Assembly (NCBI GenBank): GCA_963756425.1
Contig: CAVWNW010000012.1
Coordinates: forward strand, 248,001 to 312,000
From: DASQUK01 sp963756425
Lineage (GTDB): Bacteria; Actinomycetota; Acidimicrobiia; Acidimicrobiales; VFJN01
DNA: 64,000 nucleotides
Reading direction: 5' to 3'
Shown: positions 1 through 11,463 of the stretch, piece by piece
Layout: every line of letters starts with the position of its first letter
How positions within the stretch are numbered: position 1 is the first letter of the stretch
Translations under genes and position numbers: made by a program
Notes under the pieces: generated by a model
The model's database searches: none
The model's input: only the letters and a program-made list of their open reading frames with translations
What the model was told of the DNA's origin: nothing

Positions 1-263
1 CCCATCGGAATCGCGTGCGCCGGTTCTCCGCCAGCGGTGACGTGCCGTGGGTGGAGGTGGCATGCGTCAAGGACTTCCCGGGGGCGTGGGCGGAATACCG
101 GGTCTTCGAGGGCGGCATCCTCCAGGTCTTCCGGCGGATCTCGGCGCCGGAGGCGTTGGCCTGGAGCGAGAAGACCCGCGACCTCTATGCCGGGCTCTAC
201 GAGGTGTACGCCTTCGGCGCGCTCGGCGACCGCTGCTTCCCGATCTCCACGACGCGTGCCTGA
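1..263 (+). CDS. C-terminal part of an unidentified protein, cut by the window start
   Basis: The frame is open from base 3 to a TGA at 261-263, giving about 86 residues of a C-terminus. An internal GTG at 15 could act as a start, but the reading frame continues off the window edge, so it is treated as a truncated gene. The tail is rich in aromatic residues, with a run around WSEKTRDLYAGLYEVYAFG, and has no membrane segment or signal. I do not recognise the family. The stop overlaps the next start as TGATG, so the protein is translationally coupled to the CoA-transferase and may belong to the same acyl-CoA pathway. Confidence 0.6.
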   Translation, partial: HRNRVRRFSASGDVPWVEVACVKDFPGAWAEYRVFEGGILQVFRRISAPEALAWSEKTRDLYAGLYEVYAFGALGDRCFPISTTRA

Positions 264-1372
264 TGCCCGGACCCCTCGCCGGCATCCGTGTGCTCGACGT
301 GGCGACGGTCATCGCCGGCCCCGGTGCGGCGCGCTACCTGGCCGACTTCGGGGCCGACGTGCTCAAGATCGAGCGCCCAGGGGTTGGCGACTCCACCCGG
401 ACGATGGGCCTCCCCGACCCCCGCGACGGCACCTCGCTCTACTGGAAGGTCGTGGGCCGCAACAAGCGCTGCGCCACGCTCGACCTCAAGTCGCCCGGCG
501 GACGTGACGCGCTGCTGCGGCTGGCCGAGGAGGCCCACGTCCTCGTCGAGAACTTCCGGCCCGGGGTGCTGGAGCGGTTCGGGCTGGGACCAGACGTGCT
601 GCTGGAGCGCAACCCCCGGCTGATCGTCTGCCGGGTGACGGCCTTCGGACAGGATGGGCCGTACGCCCAGAGACCGGGGTTCGCCACCCTCGCCGAGGCG
701 ATGTCGGGCTTCGCCGCCATCAACGGCGAGGCGGACCGCGGTCCCCTGCTGCCGCCCATCGCCCTCACCGACGAGGTGGCCGCGCTGGCCACCGCCTTCG
801 CCATCATGGTCGCCCTGCACTCCGGCGTGGGGCAGGTGGTGGACGTAGCCCTGCTGGAGTCGCTGCTCCAGTGCATGGGCCCGCTGCCGTCCGCCTACGG
901 GACCACCGGCTTCCTGCAGGCGCGGCAGGGATCGAGCCTCCCGTATTCCGTGCCCCGCGGCACGTGGCGATGCCGCGACGGCCAGTGGGTGGCGGTGTCC
1001 GCGTCGGCCGAATCGGTCGGTCGCCGGGTCATGGAGCTCATCGGCCTGGAGGGCCGCGAGGACCTCCAGTCGTTCGCGGGCAGGATCGCGGCCCGCGAGG
1101 AGATCGACGCCCGCATGGCGGAGTTCTGCGCCGCCCGCACGGTGGACGAGGTGGTCGCCGCCTTCGAAGATGCGCACGCCGCCGCCGCACCGGTGTACGA
1201 CATGGCCGGCGTGTTCGCGGATCCCCAGGTGGCGGCGCGCGGCAGCATCGTCGAGGCGGACGGCGTGCCCATGCCCGGCGTCGTCGCGCGGCTGTCACGG
1301 ACGCCCGGGGCAGTGCGCTGGGCCGGCCGCGCGGTCGGTGCCGACGACCCGCCACGCTGGGCCGCGGAGTAG
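263..1372 (+). CDS. CaiB/BaiF family III CoA-transferase
   Basis: A cytoplasmic enzyme that moves CoA between an acyl-CoA and a free carboxylate through a covalent aspartyl intermediate. The 369-aa product has the usual N-terminal block (PGPLAGIRVLD, then GADVLKIERP near 31-39), the NKRCATLDLKSPGGRDALLRL stretch near 67-87, and ENFRPGVLERFGLG near 96-109. The likely catalytic Asp is about residue 170 in PIALTDE. A little shorter than typical members (about 400 aa) but complete. The ATG at 263 is chosen because it overlaps the preceding stop (TGATG) and puts MPGPLAGIRVLD at the N-terminus as in the family. Substrate cannot be deduced; the unknown upstream partner is probably in the same operon. 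Confidence 0.9.
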   Translation: MPGPLAGIRVLDVATVIAGPGAARYLADFGADVLKIERPGVGDSTRTMGLPDPRDGTSLYWKVVGRNKRCATLDLKSPGGRDALLRLAEEAHVLVENFRPGVLERFGLGPDVLLERNPRLIVCRVTAFGQDGPYAQRPGFATLAEAMSGFAAINGEADRGPLLPPIALTDEVAALATAFAIMVALHSGVGQVVDVALLESLLQCMGPLPSAYGTTGFLQARQGSSLPYSVPRGTWRCRDGQWVAVSASAESVGRRVMELIGLEGREDLQSFAGRIAAREEIDARMAEFCAARTVDEVVAAFEDAHAAAAPVYDMAGVFADPQVAARGSIVEADGVPMPGVVARLSRTPGAVRWAGRAVGADDPPRWAAE

Positions 1373-1477
1373 GCGGCCGCAGTCCCACCCTTAACCGGTC
1401 CGCCCGTCTACGGTCACCTCCGCGACATACCGGGTCCGTAGGGTCCCGGCAGGACTCGCACGCTGGAGGATCGCCCG

Positions 1478-4753
<3,276 letters not shown>

Positions 4754-4765
4754 TTGGCGGTCGCG

Positions 4766-5119
4766 TCAGCGGCCGATCGCGTGCCGGCGGCGTAGCCGCG
4801 TGCCGACCTCCGCAGCCACCAGCGATGCGACGAACAGCACGATCAGCAGCACCTCGTCGCGGCCGCTGTCGATCTCCCACACGAAGTGGGGCTTGGTGAT
4901 CGCGTAGCCGTACATCAGGCAGCCCACCGTCACCGACCCGAGGCCCGCGTCCCGGCCACCCACCCGGCCGGACAGGAACGCGACGACGACCAGCACCGGC
5001 ACGGCGATCGGCGTGGGGACCCAGACCAGGCCCAGGCCAACCAACCCCGTGACCACGGCCGCGGTGAGGAGATGATCGCCATCGAATCGCTCATACGGCA
5101 TGGGACGCTCGGCCTCCAC
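4766..5119 (-). CDS. Small DUF4118-type membrane protein
   Basis: A 117-aa protein with three or four hydrophobic segments (about residues 18-35, 37-52, 60-72 and 89-105) and a basic C-terminus. The pattern resembles the DUF4118 four-helix membrane module found in KdpD-type sensor kinases, here without any kinase domain. An alternative start six codons downstream (base 5101) is equally possible. It converges with the nuclease gene (12-bp gap). Function unknown; it may be a stand-alone membrane module or a cut-down sensor. Confidence 0.65.
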   Translation of the reverse strand: MEAERPMPYERFDGDHLLTAAVVTGLVGLGLVWVPTPIAVPVLVVVAFLSGRVGGRDAGLGSVTVGCLMYGYAITKPHFVWEIDSGRDEVLLIVLFVASLVAAEVGTRLRRRHAIGR

Positions 5120-5220
5120 CCTTCCTGCCTACCGCTCCCGGCCGCGCAAGTGGGCGCGCCTTTACGCGTCCGATACACCCGGCCGCCCGGCTTGACGCCC
5201 CGTTATCGCCGGCCAGGGGG

Positions 5221-7200
5221 TCACCGATCCCGGGACGAGGCGGCGAGATCGACGATGTCGCTCATGATGCGGACCAGCTCGAAGTCCTTGGGCGTGTAGA
5301 CAGCAGCCACCCCAGCCTCGAGCAGCGGCTGGCGATCCTCGTCGGGGATGATGCCGCCCGCAACGATCGGTACGTCGAGGCCGCCGGCGCGCACCAGGCG
5401 AACCACCTGGGGCACGAGGTCCAGGTGCGAGCCCGAGAGGATCGACAGGCCGACGACGTCGACGTCCTCCTCCACCGCCACGGCCGCGATCTGCTCGGGG
5501 GTCAGGCGGATGCCCTGGTAGATCACCTCCAGCCCGGCGTCGCGTGCCGCCACGGCGATCTGCTCGGCACCGTTCGAGTGACCGTCGAGGCCCGGCTTGG
5601 CCACGAGCAGCCGCGGTGGACCGCCGGGCAGCCGCTTCACGCGCTCGGCGATGTCCCGCAGCCCGGCGGAGCCGCCGCCGACGTCGACCGCGGCGCTCAC
5701 GCCCGTCGGTGCCCGATACTCGCCGAAGACTTCCCGGAGCGCACCCGCCCACTCCCCCGTCGTCCCCCCGGCGTGGGCCAGGTCGATCGTTGCCGGCATG
5801 ATGTTCTCGCCCGACTCGGCCGCACGGCGCAGCTGGTCGAGCGAGCGCTTGACGGCGTCGCTGTCGCGCTCGGACCGCCACGCCTGCACCTCCGCGATCG
5901 TGTGCGCCTCGAGCGCCGGGTCCACCCTGAGGATGTGGTCTTCGCCCTCCCGGGCCAGCGCCGACCCCGTGGTCTCGGTGAACCGGTTGACGCCGACCAC
6001 GAGCAGCTCGCCGTCCTCGATGCGGCGCAGGCGCTCGGCGTGGCTGCGCACCAGCCGGCCCTTGAGCTCGTCGATGGCCTCGAAGGCGCCCCCCATCGAC
6101 AGCACGTCGTCGAGCTCGGCCGTGGCCGACTCCGCCAGTTCGGCGGTGCGGGCCTCGACGACCTTCGACCCCTCGAACACGTCGGGGTACTCCAGCAGGT
6201 CGGTCTCGAAGGCCAGGACCTGCTGCATCCGCAGCGCCCACTGCTGGTCCCAGGGGCGGGGCAGCCCCAGCGCCTCGTTCCACGCCGGCAGCTGGATCGA
6301 CCGGGCCCGGGCGTCGCGGCTCAGGGTCACCCCGAGCATCTCCAGCACGATGCGCTGCACGTTGTTCTCGGGCTGTGCCTCGGTGAGCCCCAGGCTGTTG
6401 ACCTGCACGCCGTAGCGGAAGCGGCGGGCCTTGGGGTTGGTGACGCCGTAACGCTCGAGCCCGATGCGGTCCCATAGCCGCGTGAACGCCCGCATCTTGC
6501 AGGTCTCCTCGATGAAGCGGATGCCCGAGTTGACGAAGAAGCTGATGGAGGCGAACACCGCCGGGAATCGTTCCGCGGGCACCTGGCCGGACTCGCGGAC
6601 GGCGTCGAGCACGCCCACCGCGGTGGCCAGGCTGTAGGCGATCTCCTGGGTCGGCGTGGCCCCGGCCTCTTGCAGGTGGTAGGAGCACACGTTCATCGGG
6701 TTCCATTGCGGGATCCACTCCGAGCAGAACGCCACCATGTCGACGATCAGCCGGCGCGACGGCAGCGGCGGAAAGATGTAGGTGCCGCGGGACAGGTACT
6801 CCTTGACGATGTCGTTCTGGGTGGTGCCGCGCAGGTCCTGCGAGCCCACGCCCTGGCACTCGGCGTTGGCCACGTAGAGGCCCAGCAGCCACGCGGCCGT
6901 GGCGTTGATGGTCATCGAGGTGTTCATCTCGCCGGGTGGGATGCCGTCGAGGAGCTCGCGCATGTGCCCGAGGTGTGCCACCGGCACGCCGACCTTCCCG
7001 ACCTCGCCACGGGCCAGGGGGTCGTCGGGGTCGTAGCCGGTCTGCGTGGGCAGGTCGAAGGCGATGGACAGGCCGGTCTGCCCGTGGGCGAGGTTGGTGC
7101 GGTATAGCTCGTTGCTGGCCCGGGCCGTGGAGTGGCCCGAGTAGGTCCGCATCATCCACGGACGATCGGGCTGCGCCAGGTGCGCCTCGCTATCGCTCAT
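5221..7200 (-). CDS. ecm: Ethylmalonyl-CoA mutase (MeaA/Ecm-type, B12-dependent)
   Basis: A 659-aa single-chain adenosylcobalamin mutase expected to convert (2R)-ethylmalonyl-CoA to methylsuccinyl-CoA in the ethylmalonyl-CoA pathway of acetate assimilation. The N-terminal catalytic barrel carries RTYSGHSTARASNELYR, GLSIAFDLPTQTGYD, ARGEVGKVGVPVAHLGHM, NPMNVCSYHLQEAGATPTQE and RFRYGVQVNSLGLTEAQPE, which match Ecm/MeaA rather than methylmalonyl-CoA mutase. The C-terminal B12 domain (from about residue 525) keeps the cobalamin motif GLDGHSNG (DxHxxG). The start at 7200 (MSDSEAH) is preferred; an ATG three codons upstream (7209) also fits. The upstream minus-strand genes include a 3-hydroxyacyl-CoA dehydrogenase that could supply the same pathway. 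No crotonyl-CoA carboxylase/reductase is in the window. Confidence 0.88.
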   Translation of the reverse strand: MSDSEAHLAQPDRPWMMRTYSGHSTARASNELYRTNLAHGQTGLSIAFDLPTQTGYDPDDPLARGEVGKVGVPVAHLGHMRELLDGIPPGEMNTSMTINATAAWLLGLYVANAECQGVGSQDLRGTTQNDIVKEYLSRGTYIFPPLPSRRLIVDMVAFCSEWIPQWNPMNVCSYHLQEAGATPTQEIAYSLATAVGVLDAVRESGQVPAERFPAVFASISFFVNSGIRFIEETCKMRAFTRLWDRIGLERYGVTNPKARRFRYGVQVNSLGLTEAQPENNVQRIVLEMLGVTLSRDARARSIQLPAWNEALGLPRPWDQQWALRMQQVLAFETDLLEYPDVFEGSKVVEARTAELAESATAELDDVLSMGGAFEAIDELKGRLVRSHAERLRRIEDGELLVVGVNRFTETTGSALAREGEDHILRVDPALEAHTIAEVQAWRSERDSDAVKRSLDQLRRAAESGENIMPATIDLAHAGGTTGEWAGALREVFGEYRAPTGVSAAVDVGGGSAGLRDIAERVKRLPGGPPRLLVAKPGLDGHSNGAEQIAVAARDAGLEVIYQGIRLTPEQIAAVAVEEDVDVVGLSILSGSHLDLVPQVVRLVRAGGLDVPIVAGGIIPDEDRQPLLEAGVAAVYTPKDFELVRIMSDIVDLAASSRDR

Positions 7201-7302
7201 GCCATCCATGGTCCCCCGCGTTACCGCGCGGTCACAACCGGGGGGCGACGAACCGGTTGTGGTCGTGCGGCACATGACCGCACCGCTACACCCCGGAACG
7301 GG

Positions 7303-7995
7303 TCACCGGGCGAAGGCGGAGGGCAGCGGGCAGTCGATCGCCCGGCGCACCAGCTCGAGGTACTCGCCGCGCTCGACCTCCACGGCGCCGAGCTGGGCGA
7401 GGTGCGACGTCATCCACTGGACGTCGAGCAGGCGATGGGTCGGCGCTCCCCGCTCGGCCGGGCCGTCGCGCAGCAGGTCGACAAGGGCCACGAGCGCCAC
7501 CTTGGACGCATCGGTCCGCCGGTGGAACATCGACTCGCCCGCGAACAGGCCACCGATGGCCACGCCGTAGAGGCCCCCTGCGAGACCACCGTCGTCGCGA
7601 TCCCAAGCCTCCACCGAGTGGACCCAGCCGAGCGCGTGCAGCTGCGTGTACGCGGCCCGCACCTGGGGGCTTATCCAGCCATGGGGCCGGGAGGGGTCGG
7701 CGCACGCGTGGATGACGGTGTCGAACGCGGTGTCGATCCGGATCTCGAACCGCCGCCGGCTGCGCCGCAGCGACCGGCTGACGTGCAGCCGGTCGAGCGG
7801 GATGACCGCCCGGGGGTCCGGCGACCACCAGCCCAGCGTCCCCCGCCGACCAACTGGCATCGGGAATAGGCCCCGGCGGTACGCCGCGAGGATTGTTCCC
7901 GGCTCCAGGTCTGCGCCCACGCCGACCAGGCCGTCGCTGTCCGCCTCGTCGACAGATGGGAACGCCCACGGCGTGGGCGCAGGCTCGACGGGCAT
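7303..7995 (-). CDS. aat: Leucyl/phenylalanyl-tRNA-protein transferase
   Basis: Transfers Leu or Phe from aminoacyl-tRNA to N-terminal Arg/Lys of proteins, marking them for ClpAP/ClpS-type degradation. The 230-aa product shows family blocks in order: FPSVDEAD, DGLVGVGADLEPGTILAAYRR, GLFPMP, WWSPDPRAVIPLD, SRSLRRSRRRFEIRIDTAF, HGWISPQVRAAYTQLH, GWVHSVEAWD, GLYGVAIGGLFAGESMFHR and ASKVALVALVDLL. The ATG at 7995 is chosen because it precedes the first conserved block and sits in a TGATG with a possible stop of the upstream gene. It is followed after about 100 bp by the mutase gene on the same strand. Confidence 0.92.
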   Translation of the reverse strand: MPVEPAPTPWAFPSVDEADSDGLVGVGADLEPGTILAAYRRGLFPMPVGRRGTLGWWSPDPRAVIPLDRLHVSRSLRRSRRRFEIRIDTAFDTVIHACADPSRPHGWISPQVRAAYTQLHALGWVHSVEAWDRDDGGLAGGLYGVAIGGLFAGESMFHRRTDASKVALVALVDLLRDGPAERGAPTHRLLDVQWMTSHLAQLGAVEVERGEYLELVRRAIDCPLPSAFAR

Positions 7996-8758
7996 CACCG
8001 GGCGGGCGACCCGCGGCGTCCGTTCGTCCCCGGCCCCGAGCGCCGTCGAGCCCCAGGTCCCTGACCAGCCGGCCGCCGATGTCCAGCGTCGCCCTGCGGT
8101 TGAGGTAGCCGGCCGCCGCCGCACCGGTGAGCATCGGCGCCAGCGTGGTCAGGTTGCGGGTGAACCGGTGGCGCAGCACCTCCCGGAGCTGCTGGCGGCC
8201 GGCGCGCCCCAGCACGTCGCCGCGGACTGCGGCGACGACGCTGTTCGCCGGCACCGCCCGACCGGACATCCAGGCCACCAGGGCCGCACTCGCCCGCTGG
8301 TGGGGCGCCCCGGGCAGCGGCCGGCCGGCCACGTGGTGCAGCTCGGCGGCCAGCTTGACCTCGGTCGCCACCACCAACGCCGTCTCGGCGGCGAGCTCGA
8401 ACGGGACCAGCAACAATCCGGCGATCGTCAACTCCTGCGCGGCGATGATGCCGCCGGTGGTCGCGGCGATTCCCCCTGACACGCGGCCCGCCGATCGCAC
8501 GAGCTCGCGCGCCAGCGCGTCGCCGGTCAGGCCGTCGTAGTGGGTCGACAGCCTGTCGGCGTCCCGCACGGGCAGGCGGGGTGCCACGTCGACCACGGTC
8601 TCGGCCAGCCAGCGGCCGCTCACGACGGCTCGACGCCCAGCCCGGCGGGCCGACGCGGCCAGCTCATCGACGTCGGGGAGGCTGGCGGGCGGACGCACGC
8701 GGAAGATTCTTGCCGCGGGAACGGTGGCCCGAACCACCGGATCCGGGCGCGGCATCAT
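7995..8758 (-). CDS. Hydrophobic protein of unknown function, C-terminus uncertain (probable frameshift)
   Basis: Starts at 8758, 17 bp after the dehydrogenase gene, so it is probably co-transcribed. About 240 residues look real: a basic N-terminus, then hydrophobic segments around residues 95-130 (GGIIAAQELTIAGLLLVPFE) and 215-230 (LTTLAPMLTGAAAAGYL), vaguely like EcsC-type proteins. After RLVRDLGLDG the open frame has no stop until 7286 and would run through the whole aat gene in another frame, which is implausible. One frame over, a TGA at 7995-7997 overlaps the aat ATG. I infer a single-base indel near 8030-8045 and a real end at that TGA. Confidence 0.55.
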
Positions 8759-8775
8759 GCAGGGCGCTGGCGGCG

Positions 8776-9633
8776 CTAGCCCTTGGCGTAGTCGTAGAAG
8801 CCCCGGCCCGACTTCCTGCCTAGGTGCCCGGCGGCAACCATCCGCCGCAACAGCGGCACGGCCGCGTAGTTGGGGTCACGGAACTCGGTGTAGAGGGCGT
8901 CGAGGATGGCCAGCGAGGTGTCGAGCCCGACGAGGTCGAGCAGCGCCAGGGGCCCCATCGGGAAGTTGCAGCCGCCCTTCATGGCGGCATCGATGTCGTC
9001 GCGGCTCGCGGTGCGGTTCTCGAGCATGCGGACCGCGTTGTTGAGGTACGGGAACAGCAGCCCGTTCACGATGAACCCGGCGCGGTCCTCCACGACGACC
9101 GGAGCCTTGCCGCAGGCCTCGGCGAACGCCTTGGCTTCGGTGATGGTCCCGTCGCTGGAGAGCAGGGTCCGGACGACCTCCACCAGGGCCATCGCCGGCG
9201 CCGGGTTGAAGAAGTGGATCCCGCACACCCGCTCTGGACGGTTGGTGACGATGGCCATCTCCACCACCGGGAGCGTGGATGTGTTGGTGGCGAGGAGGGC
9301 GCCGTCCTTCACGAGCCGGTCGAGCTCGCTGAAGAGCTGCTTCTTGGTCTCGAGGTCCTCGACGATCGACTCCAGCACGAGGTCGCAGTCGGACAGGGCC
9401 TCGAGGTCCGCTGTCGCGCCGACGCGGCCGGCCACCGCCGCCGCCTCGGCCTCATCCAGCTTGCCCCGCTCCACCTGCTTGGCCAGAGAGCGCCGCAGGC
9501 CTGCGATCAGGGCATCGGCGGTCTCCTGCTTGCGCGACCGCAGGACGACGGTCATCCCGGCGCGGGCAGCCACCTCGGCGACGCCCGAGCCCATGATCCC
9601 CGATCCGACGATGCCGAGCTTCTCCACAGCCAT
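8776..9633 (-). CDS. 3-hydroxybutyryl-CoA dehydrogenase family protein
   Basis: An NAD(P)-dependent 3-hydroxyacyl-CoA dehydrogenase of 285 aa, interconverting acetoacetyl-CoA-type and 3-hydroxyacyl-CoA substrates. The N-terminus has the Rossmann motif GIVGSGIMGSG (about 7-17). ESIVEDLETKKQLFSELD (89-106) and ATNTSTLPV are typical, IHFFNPAP holds the catalytic His, and NFPMGPLALLDLVGLD belongs to the C-terminal dimer domain, ending in GRKSGRGFYDYAKG. The length is that of stand-alone Hbd/FadB2/PaaH enzymes, not the fused FadB. First gene of a minus-strand set leading toward the ethylmalonyl-CoA mutase, so a role in C4 acyl-CoA metabolism is inferred. The upstream region contains the 137-bp tandem repeat. 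Confidence 0.9.
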   Translation of the reverse strand: MAVEKLGIVGSGIMGSGVAEVAARAGMTVVLRSRKQETADALIAGLRRSLAKQVERGKLDEAEAAAVAGRVGATADLEALSDCDLVLESIVEDLETKKQLFSELDRLVKDGALLATNTSTLPVVEMAIVTNRPERVCGIHFFNPAPAMALVEVVRTLLSSDGTITEAKAFAEACGKAPVVVEDRAGFIVNGLLFPYLNNAVRMLENRTASRDDIDAAMKGGCNFPMGPLALLDLVGLDTSLAILDALYTEFRDPNYAAVPLLRRMVAAGHLGRKSGRGFYDYAKG

Positions 9634-9654
9634 CGCTGGAGGCTACCGAACGGT

Positions 9655-9946
9655 AACCAGCGGCGCGAAACGGGACCCTTCCCTGTACTCGGCGGCTCTG
9701 CCGCCGAGAGCCAACCACGTCGCATCCCGCTCTTGGCGCCTTCGGCGCCGGGCCGCTCGGGCCACGGCCTCGCCTACCGGCTCGGCCTCGCAACCAGCGG
9801 CGCGAAACGGGACCCTTCCCTGTACTCGGCGGCTCTGCCGCCGAGAGCCAACCACGTCGCATCCCGCTCTTGGCGCCTCCGGCGCCGGGCCGCTCGGGCC
9901 ACGGCCTCGCCTACCGGCTCGGCCTCGCAACCAGCGGCGCGAAACG
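9655..9946 (+). repeat. 137-bp tandem direct repeat (two full copies plus 18 bp)
   Basis: Copy 1 is 9655-9791, copy 2 is 9792-9928, and a third copy is broken off after 18 bases (9929-9946). The two full copies are almost identical (one clear change, CTTCGG to CTCCGG, inside the second hairpin). Each copy holds a strong stem-loop CTCGGCGGCTCTGCCGCCGAG (9-bp stem; 9697-9717 in copy 1), a GGCGCC-TTC-GGCGCC hairpin and a GC-rich tail with repeated GGCCTCG/CGGCTCG motifs. The block fills the divergent space between the dehydrogenase start (9633) and the S51-like gene (9977). Reading frames through it are open but have no coding character. Confidence 0.9.
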
Positions 9947-9976
9947 AGGGCCGGCGACGGATTACCGTCGGCGCCC

Positions 9977-10654
9977 GTGACTGGACCGTTGGCGCTCGTG
10001 GGCGGCGGTGCGTGGACCGCCGGGTGTGACTTCGACCGCGGGCTCCTGGCCGCCGCCGGCACCGACGAGGTGGTGGTCCTGCCGACGGCCGCCGCCTATG
10101 AGCACCCCGACCGCGCCGTTGCGGCCGCCACCGACTGGTTCGCGACGCTTGGCGCCCGGGTGCACGGGGTTATGGCCGTCGACCGTGCCGGCGCCCACGA
10201 CGACGCTCATGTCGCCGCCGTGCGCAGCGCCCGCTTCGCCTATCTCGCCGACGGATCGCCGATGCACCTGCGCTCGGTGCTGCTGCACACGCCGCTGTGG
10301 GATGCGCTGGTGGCGGCGTGGAATGACGGGGCGGTGGTGGCGGGCACCGCAGCCGGCGCGATGGTGCTGTGCGATCCGATGGTCGACCCCCGAGGCGGCG
10401 CCTACACCGTGGGGCTGGGGCTGGTCGGCCAGCTCGGCCTGGTTCCACGCGCCGACACCTGGTCCGACGACAAGCTGCACCGCACCCGCCAGCTTGCGCC
10501 CGCCGGGGTTCCCGTGGCGCTGGTCGACGAGCGCACGGCGCTCATCCGTGACGACCAGGGCGCGGCGCCGGCCACGTGGCGCGCAGAGGGCGTGGGCAAG
10601 GTCAGCGTCTGGATAGATGGGCACGAGGCGGACCTGGCGGCGCTGCCCGGCTGA
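9977..10654 (+). CDS. Peptidase S51/cyanophycinase-like protein lacking the nucleophile serine
   Basis: A 225-aa cytoplasmic protein of the class-I glutamine-amidotransferase-like fold used by dipeptidase E and cyanophycinase. It begins VTGPLALVGGGAWTAG, followed by VVVLPTAAAYEHP (about 32-44), and the nucleophile elbow AGTAAGAMVLCDPM (near 119-132). Family members carry S-A-G at the elbow; here codon GCA gives A-A-G, so the catalytic Ser is missing. The GTG at 9977 is chosen because it places the glycine-rich strand at the N-terminus; the open frame upstream runs through the tandem repeat. It converges with the FKBP gene. Either a non-catalytic member or one with another chemistry. Confidence 0.75.
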   Translation: MTGPLALVGGGAWTAGCDFDRGLLAAAGTDEVVVLPTAAAYEHPDRAVAAATDWFATLGARVHGVMAVDRAGAHDDAHVAAVRSARFAYLADGSPMHLRSVLLHTPLWDALVAAWNDGAVVAGTAAGAMVLCDPMVDPRGGAYTVGLGLVGQLGLVPRADTWSDDKLHRTRQLAPAGVPVALVDERTALIRDDQGAAPATWRAEGVGKVSVWIDGHEADLAALPG

Positions 10655-10668
10655 GGGTCCGAGCGCCG

Positions 10669-11331
10669 TCAGCCGGTGGGCTTCGTGATGTCCACCACGT
10701 CGATCTCGAAGGCCAGCGGGGCGTTGGCGGGGATCGCCGGGGGGTTGCCGGCGGCGCCGTAGGCCTTGTTGGCCCCGATCTCCAGCCGCCTTCGTTCGCC
10801 GATCTTGGCGCCCACCAGGCCCTCGTTCCATCCGGGGATGACGCTCGCCTGGCCCAGGTTCTCGACCGGGAAGGGCTGGCCGCGCGACCACGACTGATCG
10901 AACTCGGTCCCGTCCGCCAGCACGCCCACGTAGTGCACGGTCACGGTGTCGCCGGGGGCCGCACCCTCGCCCTGGCCCTCGATGAGGGTCGTGATCTTCA
11001 CGGTGTCCGGGGGTGTGTCGGCGGCGGCGTTCGCCGGGACCGGCGGCTCGCGGGCGAGCACCTCGGCCGCGAGCTCGGGATTGCTGTAGGCGACCGTGGT
11101 GGTGGTGGCGTCCGCTGCGGCGGTGGTCGTGGTGTCGCCCGTCTCGGTGCTGTCGGACGAGTCGTCACGTGTCAGCAGCGAGTATGCGAACGCCACAGCC
11201 AGCACGATGACCAGCCCGATGCCCAGCCGGACGCCCGTACGCTTCGTCTTCTGGCGCCGGGCTGCCGCCTGCTCGGCCTCGGATCGGGCCAGTTTCCCCT
11301 GCCTCTGGCGCTCACGTTTGTCGGTGCTCAC
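10669..11331 (-). CDS. Membrane-anchored FKBP-type peptidyl-prolyl isomerase
   Basis: A 220-aa protein that accelerates cis/trans isomerisation of Xaa-Pro bonds, probably on the outer face of the membrane. Residues 1-32 are highly charged and cytoplasmic, 34-50 form one membrane helix (VRLGIGLVIVLAVAFAYSL), and 53-80 are a Thr/Ser/Asp-rich linker. The FKBP domain (about 118-220) has VTVHYVGVLADGTEFDQSW, FPVENLGQASVIPGWNEGL, GAKIGERRRLEIGANKAYG and APLAFEIDVVDI, all standard. No partner gene is obvious; it converges with the S51-like gene and is divergent from the BldD gene. Confidence 0.9.
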   Translation of the reverse strand: MSTDKRERQRQGKLARSEAEQAAARRQKTKRTGVRLGIGLVIVLAVAFAYSLLTRDDSSDSTETGDTTTTAAADATTTTVAYSNPELAAEVLAREPPVPANAAADTPPDTVKITTLIEGQGEGAAPGDTVTVHYVGVLADGTEFDQSWSRGQPFPVENLGQASVIPGWNEGLVGAKIGERRRLEIGANKAYGAAGNPPAIPANAPLAFEIDVVDITKPTG

Positions 11332-11463
11332 GAAGGCGCCAGGCTAGCGAGCAGCAGTCATCCTCTTGCAGTCGGGATCGGCCGTCCATGACCACCCAAC
11401 CGGTTCCCGACTGCACGATTCGGAGCGGAACGTGGGAGACTTCGCGCCCGAGGCGGTTCCACA

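Noticed and set aside
9655..9946. CRISPR array
   Set aside because: The 137-bp units are directly joined without spacers and no cas gene is near.
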